Assembly (NCBI GenBank): GCA_025056175.1
Contig: JANWWK010000063.1
Location: 1-64,000 of the forward strand
Direction: 5' to 3'
Length of the DNA stretch: 64,000 nucleotides
Origin: Anaerolineales bacterium
GTDB taxonomy: Bacteria > Chloroflexota > Anaerolineae > Anaerolineales > Villigracilaceae
Numbering within the stretch: the first letter of the stretch is position 1; the number at the start of each line of letters is the position of its first letter. Below the pieces are notes generated by a model. That model saw only the letters and a list, made by a program, of their open reading frames with translations. It did no database searches and was not told the origin of the DNA. Both the position numbers and the translations under genes were made by a program. Below, piece after piece: positions 15,223 through 22,279 of the stretch.

Positions 15223-17847
15223 ATGAGTAACGACGAAGTCACCCCTGTCCGCCAGCAATATCTCGATACCAAACGCCAGTACCCGGATTGCATCCTGCTC
15301 TTCCGGCTGGGAGATTTCTACGAAACGTTCGACGAGGACGCTGAAATTGTAGCACGCGAACTCGACATTGTGCTGACTTCGCGCCCGGTAGGGAAAGGCA
15401 TTCGCGCGCCGCTGGCCGGAATCCCCTATCACGCTCTCGATAACTATCTGCTCAAGCTGGTGCAAAAAGGCTACCGCGTGGCCATTGCCGAGCAGATGGG
15501 TGACCAGCCGGTAAAAGGCATTTTTCCACGCAAAGTGGTGCGCGTGGTCACCCCTGGCACGCTCATTGAACCCAACCTTTTGCCGGGTGATTCCAACAAC
15601 TATCTGGCTTCGGTGGTATTGGATGCTGGCGGTTTTGCCGCCGGAGCAGGCACCCCCCCTGCTGCCACCAACAGCCGCGCCGCTATCGCCTATGCCGACA
15701 TCACGACTGGTGAGTTTGCCGTCACCGAACTGGATTTTGCCGATGGCGCTCCCTTGCGCGCCGAACTGACCCGCCTGCGCCCCGCCGAAATCATCCATCC
15801 CGATACGCTCCTTCTCCCTCTCCCTGCGGGAGAGGGCCGGGGTGAGGGCGGCCACGCCACCGCCCTCCCCGCCTGGCGCTTCGAGCCGGGGCGCTGCACC
15901 GACCTGCTGCTGCGTCACTTTGGGACCAAAACACTGGAGGGCTTTGGTCTCAAGCATGCCCCGCTGGCTGTCCGCGCCGCCGGGGCCATCCTGGATTATC
16001 TCAAAGATACCGAACCCGGCGCACTGAATCTGCTGACCAGCTTACGCTTCTACAGTCTGAACGAATTCATGACGCTGGATGCAGCCACCCGCCGCAACCT
16101 GGAACTCACCGAAACCCTGCGCGGTGAAACGCGCGGTTCTCTGCTCGGCGTGCTGGATTGCACCCTGACCCCCATGGGCAAACGCCTGCTGCGCCATTGG
16201 GTCAGCCAGCCCTTGCTCGACCCCGCCAAAATCCGCGCCAGGCACGATGGCGTGGAATTCTTCTTTGCCAACAGCCTCACCCGCGCCGAATTACGCGCCG
16301 CGCTCAGACCGCTGGCCGACCTGGAACGCCTGACCAACCGCATCGCAGGCGGACACGCCCAACCACGTGACCTGGCCTCTCTGCGCGAAACGCTTCGCCG
16401 TCTGCCGGCCATTCTCGCCGCACTGCCTTCGCAGGAAGCAACACTTCAGCCTTTGCTCCGACGGCTTTCGCCCTGCTCCTCGTCGCTCGCTCTGCTCGAA
16501 GCCGCTCTGGCCGAGGAACCGCCTGCCACCACCCAAAACATCGGCATTATCCGCCCCGGTTACTCCGCCGAACTGGATGGGGTCATTCAGGCTTCGGCCC
16601 ATGCCCGTGAGTGGATAAACAACCTGGAAGCCATCGAGCGCGAACGCACAGGCATCAAAACCCTGAAAGTGGGTTACAACAAAGTCTTCGGTTACTACAT
16701 TGAAATTTCTGCCGGACAGGCCGCCAACGCACCTTCTCACTACATTCGCAAACAGACTCTGGTCAACGCCGAGCGGTTTATCACGCCGGAGATGAAGGAG
16801 TACGAAACACTGGTGCTGAATGCTGAGGAGCGCATCCGCGAAATTGAACTCCGCCTGTTCAAAGAAACCTGCGCTGCGCTGGCCGCCCAAAGCGCCGAGT
16901 TACTGGAAACCGCCCGCGCACTGGCCGAGCTGGATTGCCTGGCTGCCCTGGCCGAGACCGCAGCCCGCAACGGCTACACCCGCCCGGAAATCACCACCGC
17001 GCCGGTTTTAGACATTCGTGAGGGACGCCATCCGGTGGTAGAAACCAGCCTGCAAGGCGAACGCTACGTTCCGAACGATGTGGTCTTTGAGCCAGGGGAA
17101 ATTGTACGGGTCATCACCGGTCCCAACATGGCAGGAAAAAGCACCTTCCTGCGTCAGGCTGCACTGATTGTTCTGATGGCGCAGATGGGCAGCTTCGTCC
17201 CGGCAGTGTCGGCCAAAATCGGTCTGGTAGACCGCATCTTCACCCGCATCGGCGCGCAGGATGAAATTCACGCTGGGCAATCGACCTTTATGGTCGAGAT
17301 GATTGAGACCGCCAACATCCTGCATCACGCCACCCCGCGTTCGCTGCTGATTCTGGATGAAATCGGGCGCGGAACAAGCACCTACGACGGCGTTTCGATT
17401 GCCTGGGCGGTGGTCGAATACATTCACAATCACCCGCATCTGCGCGCCAAGACGCTCTTCGCCACGCACTATCACGAACTCACCCAGCTGGCCGAATTGC
17501 TGCCAGGCGTACGCAACTACAATGTCGCCGTCACCGAAGCCGATGGTAACGTGGTTTTCCTGCACAAAATCATCCCCGGCGGGGCCGACCGGAGTTACGG
17601 TATCCACGTGGCTCAACTGGCCGGCCTGCCGCGCCCGGTCATCCAGCGCGCCGGAGAAATCATGGCCGAACTGGAGCGTACTTCGGGGCGGGCCGTCAAA
17701 ATTAACCCGCTGGCGGCCCAGCAAATCGCCCTCTTCCCCGAAACCAATCCCCTGCTCGACGAGTTGAAAAAGATAGACATCAATAACCTTTCGCCCATCG
17801 AGGCGTTGAATAAGTTGTTCGAGTGGCAGAGGAAGTATGGAAAATAA
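15223..17847 (+). CDS. mutS: DNA mismatch repair protein MutS
   Basis: This 874-residue protein recognises mismatches and small loops in DNA as a dimeric ATPase. The mismatch-contact FYE motif (GDFYETF) is at residues 32-34. Walker A GPNMAGKST begins at residue 633 and the Walker B region reads LLILDEIGRGTSTYDG. The helix-turn-helix dimer part (YGIHVAQLAGLP) and the short tail follow. Residues about 197-209 (LPLPAGEGRGEGG) are encoded by an inserted GC-rich palindromic repeat and look foreign to the family; they fall in the connector region and keep the frame. The 3' end overlaps the next gene by 11 bases. A standalone MutS1 with leaderless-type start at 15223 is the best reading. Confidence 0.96.
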   Translation: MSNDEVTPVRQQYLDTKRQYPDCILLFRLGDFYETFDEDAEIVARELDIVLTSRPVGKGIRAPLAGIPYHALDNYLLKLVQKGYRVAIAEQMGDQPVKGIFPRKVVRVVTPGTLIEPNLLPGDSNNYLASVVLDAGGFAAGAGTPPAATNSRAAIAYADITTGEFAVTELDFADGAPLRAELTRLRPAEIIHPDTLLLPLPAGEGRGEGGHATALPAWRFEPGRCTDLLLRHFGTKTLEGFGLKHAPLAVRAAGAILDYLKDTEPGALNLLTSLRFYSLNEFMTLDAATRRNLELTETLRGETRGSLLGVLDCTLTPMGKRLLRHWVSQPLLDPAKIRARHDGVEFFFANSLTRAELRAALRPLADLERLTNRIAGGHAQPRDLASLRETLRRLPAILAALPSQEATLQPLLRRLSPCSSSLALLEAALAEEPPATTQNIGIIRPGYSAELDGVIQASAHAREWINNLEAIERERTGIKTLKVGYNKVFGYYIEISAGQAANAPSHYIRKQTLVNAERFITPEMKEYETLVLNAEERIREIELRLFKETCAALAAQSAELLETARALAELDCLAALAETAARNGYTRPEITTAPVLDIREGRHPVVETSLQGERYVPNDVVFEPGEIVRVITGPNMAGKSTFLRQAALIVLMAQMGSFVPAVSAKIGLVDRIFTRIGAQDEIHAGQSTFMVEMIETANILHHATPRSLLILDEIGRGTSTYDGVSIAWAVVEYIHNHPHLRAKTLFATHYHELTQLAELLPGVRNYNVAVTEADGNVVFLHKIIPGGADRSYGIHVAQLAGLPRPVIQRAGEIMAELERTSGRAVKINPLAAQQIALFPETNPLLDELKKIDINNLSPIEALNKLFEWQRKYGK
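15816..15848 (+). repeat. GC-rich palindromic repeat inserted in frame inside mutS
   Basis: CCCTCTCCC (15816-15824), loop TGC and GGGAGAGGG (15828-15836), then CCGGGGTGAGGG (15837-15848). It matches the core and right flank of copy B at 12874-12923 and, inverted, copy A. It adds about 13 codons without a frameshift. Confidence 0.75.
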
Positions 17848-19012
17848 AAGAGAGACCGGCGTGGAAATCAGCATCGTCCTGCCCTGCCTGAACGAGGAAA
17901 AAACGCTCGGCACCTGCATTCGCAAAGCGCAAGGCTTTCTGGCGCGGCACAACATTTCAGGCGAGGTGGTGGTAGCCGATAACGGCAGCACCGACCGTTC
18001 CATCGAAATTGCGCAATCGCTGGGGGCGCGCGTGGTACACATCCCCGAAAAAGGGTATGGGAGCGCCCTGCGGGGCGGATTCGCCGCCGCGCAGGGAAAA
18101 TACATCCTGATGGCCGATTCCGATGACAGTTATGACCTGGAACATCTCGAACCGTTCCTGGAAAAACTGCGCGAGGGATATGACCTGGTGATGGGCAACC
18201 GCTTCCAGGGTGGCATTGCGCCCGGCGCCATGCCCTGGCATCACCGTTATATCGGCAACCCGGTGCTCTCGTTCATTGGCAAACTCTTCTTTCGCACCCC
18301 GGCCAACGATTTTCACTGCGGAATTCGCGCGTTTACGAAAGAAGCCATCGAGCGCATGAATCTGCAAACGACCGGCATGGAACTCGCCAGCGAAATCGTT
18401 ATCAAGGCTTCGATTTTGGGAATGAACGTCTGCGAAGTGCCAACCCGCCTGTTCCCCGATGGGCGCGGACGACCGCCCCACTTGCGAAGTTTTCGGGATG
18501 GCTGGCGGCACTTGCGCTTTTTGCTGCTTTACAGCCCGGCCTGGCTGTTCCTGTACCCCGGCCTGTTTCTGTTGACGGCGGGCGGGTTGCTCTCGCTCCT
18601 GCTCTTTTTCGGCCCGGTAGACATCGGCTTTCGCTACATTGACTTCCATACCTTCATCGCCGCCGGGTCACTCTCGTACCTGGGGCTGAACATGGTTTCG
18701 TTTGCGGCCATCACGCGCGTCTATGCCTATCGCAGTGGTCTCTTGCCAAACCAGCCGCGTCTGTTTTCGCTCTTCCGCTTCCTGAACCTGGAAAAAGGGC
18801 TGCTGGCGGGTGGGTTGCTCACCCTTTTTGGGTTGATTCTGCTCATTCGCGCGCTGCTGCTCTCCAACAACTTTGCCCAAATCGGCTACGACAACAGCGT
18901 GCGGCTGGTCTTCGGCGGTGCGCTGGCACTGGTCAGCGGCGTGCAGGTGATTTTGACGAGTTTTGTGTTGAGCATGTTGGGGATGAAAACCAGCGGAAAG
19001 GAGATGCTGTGA
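17837..19012 (+). CDS. Family 2 glycosyltransferase with C-terminal membrane segments (GtrB/DPM1-like)
   Basis: This 391-residue protein starts at ATG 17837, inside the end of mutS, with GAGGAAGT before it. The GT-A core begins ISIVLPCLNEEKTL, with the nucleotide-binding VADNGSTD and the metal-binding ADSDDSYD (D94-D97). NRFQGG and the acceptor-side HCGIRAF follow. After about residue 230 there are four hydrophobic segments. The family typically transfers a sugar from a nucleotide donor to polyprenyl phosphate at the inner membrane face, providing precursors for cell-surface glycans. The next start codon (19012) overlaps its stop (TGATG), so a following nucleotidyltransferase was once part of this transcript. 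Confidence 0.88.
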   Translation: MENKRETGVEISIVLPCLNEEKTLGTCIRKAQGFLARHNISGEVVVADNGSTDRSIEIAQSLGARVVHIPEKGYGSALRGGFAAAQGKYILMADSDDSYDLEHLEPFLEKLREGYDLVMGNRFQGGIAPGAMPWHHRYIGNPVLSFIGKLFFRTPANDFHCGIRAFTKEAIERMNLQTTGMELASEIVIKASILGMNVCEVPTRLFPDGRGRPPHLRSFRDGWRHLRFLLLYSPAWLFLYPGLFLLTAGGLLSLLLFFGPVDIGFRYIDFHTFIAAGSLSYLGLNMVSFAAITRVYAYRSGLLPNQPRLFSLFRFLNLEKGLLAGGLLTLFGLILLIRALLLSNNFAQIGYDNSVRLVFGGALALVSGVQVILTSFVLSMLGMKTSGKEML

Positions 19013-19068
19013 TGACAGTTGCTATCCTGGCCGGTGGATTGGGAACCATTTTCATCCCAACGGACTGA
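19012..19068 (+). pseudogene. Truncated sugar nucleotidyltransferase (first codons only)
   Basis: ATG 19012 begins MTVAILAGGLGT, the invariant N-terminal strand and nucleotide-binding loop of sugar-phosphate nucleotidyltransferases (normally followed by RL...P). After GGLGT the frame turns to IFIPTD and stops at 19066-19068. The gene has been cut about 36 nt after its start and joined to the transposase fragment. The 5' overlap with the GT2 gene (TGATG) is intact. Confidence 0.75.
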
Positions 19069-19215
19069 AATGTCCACATTGTGGTGCAGACCGCAAGCGC
19101 GCTTTGTTCTTTCGCAAGACCAGGCGCAGCGACCTGGATGTTTACCGTTGCCGAGATTGTAAAGGCATTCACAATCTCTACAGCAAAACAGTGTTTGAAG
19201 GATCGTCAAAGAGCA
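19053..19215 (+). pseudogene. Transposase N-terminal zinc-ribbon fragment (IS1595-like)
   Basis: In the frame starting at 19053 the DNA reads HPNGLKCPHCG, then KTRRSDLDVYRCRDC and NLYSKTVFEGS. This CPHCG...YRCRDC zinc ribbon followed by an F-x-G-S/T strand is the N-terminus of IS1595-group (ISSod11-like) transposases. The catalytic DDE domain is absent. The right boundary, near 19205-19215, is only estimated. The rest of the element has been deleted, and no terminal inverted repeats are visible. Confidence 0.65.
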
Positions 19216-19272
19216 CTTGTTCTAAACATGAGCCTATAGATATTTGTGCGTCTCTAACTCCCCAGGAGAAAA

Positions 19273-20115
19273 ATGGCGGATATCAACCTGCTTACCCAAT
19301 TCTTACAAGTCTACGCCTTTCAACCCGCTACTGCTTTTTGGCGGGCGGTAGAAATCGAAGTCCTGCGCCATTATTTGCCCGAAACAGGACAAGGACTTGA
19401 TTTAGGTTGCGGAGACGGAAAATTGACCGCTATTTTGTTCGGAGAGAAACTATCGCACTTCCAACTCGTTGGGATTGACAGTGACCCCGGTGAAGTGGAA
19501 GAAGCCGGACGAACAGGCATTTATCAGCGTCTTCATGTGTGCGATGCGGCGCAGATTCCGGAACAGTCGCGCTCATTTGATTTCATCATCTCGAATTCTG
19601 TCCTGGAACACATCGAAGCGATTGAACCCGTTATCCAGGAAACAGCAAGACTATTGAAACCAGGAGGAAAGTTTGTTTTTACCGTTCCAGGTCCCAATTT
19701 TCACGCGTGCCTGCGTGGCCCATTCGGACTTGGCACACCGCGTGCTGCCTATTTGGAACAGCTAGACCAACGATTAGCTCATGTCCGATATTGGAGTCAG
19801 GAAGAATGGCACACATGTCTCTCAAAATACGGATTCCAAATCACAGGTCACGAAGAATATCTATCATATTATGAAGTCCGGCGCTGGGAAGATATTTCAC
19901 GTATGACCGCCGGCATCTTGTACAGTCTGACACGACGCACACAAACGCCAATGCAGATTCAAAAACGGTGGGGACTACGCCGCACTCAGCATCGTATCCG
20001 TTTGCCCCCCTGGGTTGCGAGGATACTTGCCGGATTGCTCTGTTTGGGACTGAAACATCCTCAAACAGAACTTTTCGGCTGCCTTTTGATACAAGCAGAA
20101 AGGACGCAAGAATGA
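19273..20115 (+). CDS. Class I SAM-dependent methyltransferase
   Basis: This 280-residue protein starts at ATG 19273 after CAGGAGA. The SAM-binding glycine loop DLGCGDG is at residues 43-49. The acidic strand-2 end is VGIDSDP, motif post-II is CDAAQIP and the strand-4 region is FDFIISNSVLEHI. LLKPGGKFVFTVPG is the usual Methyltransf_11 strand 5. The C-terminal 60 residues are basic with a hydrophobic patch, perhaps for membrane contact. Its position before a Gfo/Idh oxidoreductase and a GT4 enzyme, all overlapping, suggests methylation of a surface-glycan or lipid-linked intermediate. The methyl acceptor is unknown. Confidence 0.85.
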   Translation: MADINLLTQFLQVYAFQPATAFWRAVEIEVLRHYLPETGQGLDLGCGDGKLTAILFGEKLSHFQLVGIDSDPGEVEEAGRTGIYQRLHVCDAAQIPEQSRSFDFIISNSVLEHIEAIEPVIQETARLLKPGGKFVFTVPGPNFHACLRGPFGLGTPRAAYLEQLDQRLAHVRYWSQEEWHTCLSKYGFQITGHEEYLSYYEVRRWEDISRMTAGILYSLTRRTQTPMQIQKRWGLRRTQHRIRLPPWVARILAGLLCLGLKHPQTELFGCLLIQAERTQE

Positions 20116-21167
20116 CTAACATACGCAAAATCAATGTTGCGGTTGTCGGGTTAGGCTGGGTGGCTACAGAACGCCACATCCCTATCATTTTGCGAAATCC
20201 ACATCTCTACTTTTACGGTGTCGTAGATAAACGCCCAGAGCGATTAGCAAAAACCAAAAGCCGCTATCCCTGGATACAAACTTCACATTCCGACACAGCC
20301 GACATGCCCTGGAAAGAAGAAGTACAGGCCGTCCTGATTGCGACCGACCCTTTAAGTCATTACACCCTGGCAAAAAAAGTTTTGTTGGAAGGCAAGCACG
20401 TTCTGATGGAAAAACCACTGACAATGACAGTTGAAGAAAGCCAGGAACTTCTGGAGATTGCGCGTCAAAAAAACGTCTCCTTTTGTGTTGTGCATAATTT
20501 TCAATTCGCGCGTTCCACGCTAAAGTTGAAAGAACGTCTTGCCAGACAAGAATTAGGAGAAATTATCAGCATTGAAGCCGTGCAATACTCTAATCCGCGC
20601 CGCAGATTGCCAGCATGGTATGAAAAACTGCCTTTTGGCCTGTTTTATGATGAATCGCCCCATCTGTGTTATATGCTGCAAAGCCTGGCCGGACGTTCTT
20701 TGTCTTATGTCTCTTCGCAGGTGCTCAAACGACCTGACAGAAATACTCCCGCGTTTGTGAGCGCGCAATACACAGCAGGGTCTCTCCCGGTACGAATGAC
20801 GATGAACTTTGAAGCCGGCCTGAGCGAATGGCATGTGATTGTCATGGGGACAAAACAGACGGCCATCATAGATATTTTCCGCGATATTCTTGTCACCATA
20901 CCGAATGACGGTTCGCACCGTGCGCGAGAGATTCTGACGACCAGCGCTTCGGCCATTAGAACGCACGCGATGGGCTTCTTACAGGCTGGCCTTTTACTTG
21001 TTGCCAGGAAATTGTTTTACGGCGCAGATGTCGTCTGGCAAAAGTTCGTTGACGAAATTGAAAATCAACGTCCTGCGTCAGAAATCTCTGCCGAAAGGGG
21101 GGCGGAGATTGTCAGAATGCAACATGAAATTATGCAAAAAAGCGCGATTCACGAAATTTCGGCATGA
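20112..21167 (+). CDS. Gfo/Idh/MocA-family sugar oxidoreductase
   Basis: This 351-residue NAD(P)-dependent dehydrogenase begins at ATG 20112, which overlaps the previous stop (ATGA); a longer frame reading back into the methyltransferase is a shadow. The Rossmann loop is VGLGWVATERH (residues 12-22). The conserved catalytic EKP (LMEKPLTMT) occurs near residue 100, and VVHNFQFARS is the typical next strand. The FEAGLSEWHVIVMG segment belongs to the C-terminal beta-sheet domain that forms the active site. Members oxidise or reduce sugar-nucleotide or free-sugar ring carbons. In this neighbourhood it likely builds an unusual sugar for the glycan. Confidence 0.85.
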   Translation: MTNIRKINVAVVGLGWVATERHIPIILRNPHLYFYGVVDKRPERLAKTKSRYPWIQTSHSDTADMPWKEEVQAVLIATDPLSHYTLAKKVLLEGKHVLMEKPLTMTVEESQELLEIARQKNVSFCVVHNFQFARSTLKLKERLARQELGEIISIEAVQYSNPRRRLPAWYEKLPFGLFYDESPHLCYMLQSLAGRSLSYVSSQVLKRPDRNTPAFVSAQYTAGSLPVRMTMNFEAGLSEWHVIVMGTKQTAIIDIFRDILVTIPNDGSHRAREILTTSASAIRTHAMGFLQAGLLLVARKLFYGADVVWQKFVDEIENQRPASEISAERGAEIVRMQHEIMQKSAIHEISA

Positions 21168-22279
21168 AAATCCTTTCATTGAGCAACTACTTTCCCGAAC
21201 ATCACGGAGGCATTGAGTTTGTTGCACTTAATTTAGTCACTCGCTGGCGCAAGAACAATCAGGTGCGATGGATGGCGTGTGATGTGCATGACCGCCCTCA
21301 CCAGGCGATGCCCGATGATGTCCCTTTGGCGGCAATCAATTTCACGGAAGAACGGCTTGGCTTTCCCTACCCCATTCCTTTGCCTGTCGAAATCTGGCGA
21401 ATTTTCGAGCAGGTTCGCTGGGCTGAAGTCGTGCATCTTCACGACTGTCTGTATATGGCAAACGCCATCGCCGCCCTGGCGGCCAGGTTTTATCAAAAAC
21501 CCCTGGTCGTAACGCAGCATATCGGACTGGTTCCCTATTCCCAAAACTACAAAAACCACCTGCAAAACCTGGCCTATCACACCCTTGGAAAGAGCATTTT
21601 ACAAGCCGCGCAACAGGTTGTGTTCATCAGCCAGAAAACAAAGGAGTGGTTTGAACAGCGTTTTCCATTCTCGAAACCGCCTTTGGTTATCCCTAACGGC
21701 GTAGATAGCACTCTGTTTTATCCTGCGGATACGACAGAACGAGAAACAACCCGCCAGTCATTAGATTTACGCCATAATCAAAACGTTTTGCTCTTTGTTG
21801 GCCGCTTTACTCACAAGAAAGGGATAGAGAAAATTCAACCGCTGGCAGAAAAGTATCCAGATTGGCTATGGATTTGCGTTGGAGATGGAGAAATCAGACC
21901 GGAGAGATGGGGGCTGCCAAATGTGCGCGTTGTGCCAGCCCTTCCTCAATCCGACTTAAGAACATATTACATTGCGGCAGATTTGTTCTTCTTGCCTTCG
22001 GTTGGCGAAGGTTTTCCACTCGCAGCGCAAGAGGCCTTATCGTGTGGATTGCCGGCGGCACTCGACCATGCGACGGCAAGCGCCTTCCCGGATGCGCCTG
22101 TTTTACGCTTCGATGCCAGTCATCTGCATAACATTGCATTTGAGCTGGAACGTTACTTCAACAACCCGCTAGTTAGCGCACATCTCAAACGTGCGTCCAC
22201 CGAATATGCTCAACGCTGGAATTGGGACATAACCGCTCTTCGGTACGAAGAAATTTTCTCTTCACACGTAAAAACATGA
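21164..22279 (+). CDS. Family 4 glycosyltransferase
   Basis: This 371-residue GT-B enzyme starts at ATG 21164, overlapping the previous stop by 4 bases. The N-terminal domain opens MKILSLSNYFPEHHGGIE, with the Gly-Gly loop for donor phosphate binding, then VVHLHDCLYMAN and VVTQHIG. The C-terminal domain has VIPNGVD, LLFVGRFTHKKGIEKIQ and the donor-binding PSVGEGFPLAAQEALSCG, where the Glu of EGF/E-x7-E is conserved. It should add one sugar from a nucleotide donor to a lipid-linked acceptor in the cytosol. The gene is compact and translationally coupled with its neighbours. Sugar specificity cannot be inferred. Confidence 0.88.
   Translation: MKILSLSNYFPEHHGGIEFVALNLVTRWRKNNQVRWMACDVHDRPHQAMPDDVPLAAINFTEERLGFPYPIPLPVEIWRIFEQVRWAEVVHLHDCLYMANAIAALAARFYQKPLVVTQHIGLVPYSQNYKNHLQNLAYHTLGKSILQAAQQVVFISQKTKEWFEQRFPFSKPPLVIPNGVDSTLFYPADTTERETTRQSLDLRHNQNVLLFVGRFTHKKGIEKIQPLAEKYPDWLWICVGDGEIRPERWGLPNVRVVPALPQSDLRTYYIAADLFFLPSVGEGFPLAAQEALSCGLPAALDHATASAFPDAPVLRFDASHLHNIAFELERYFNNPLVSAHLKRASTEYAQRWNWDITALRYEEIFSSHVKT

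Noticed and set aside
19068-19272. Functional transposase
   Set aside because: Only the zinc-ribbon part remains; no DDE domain or terminal repeats.
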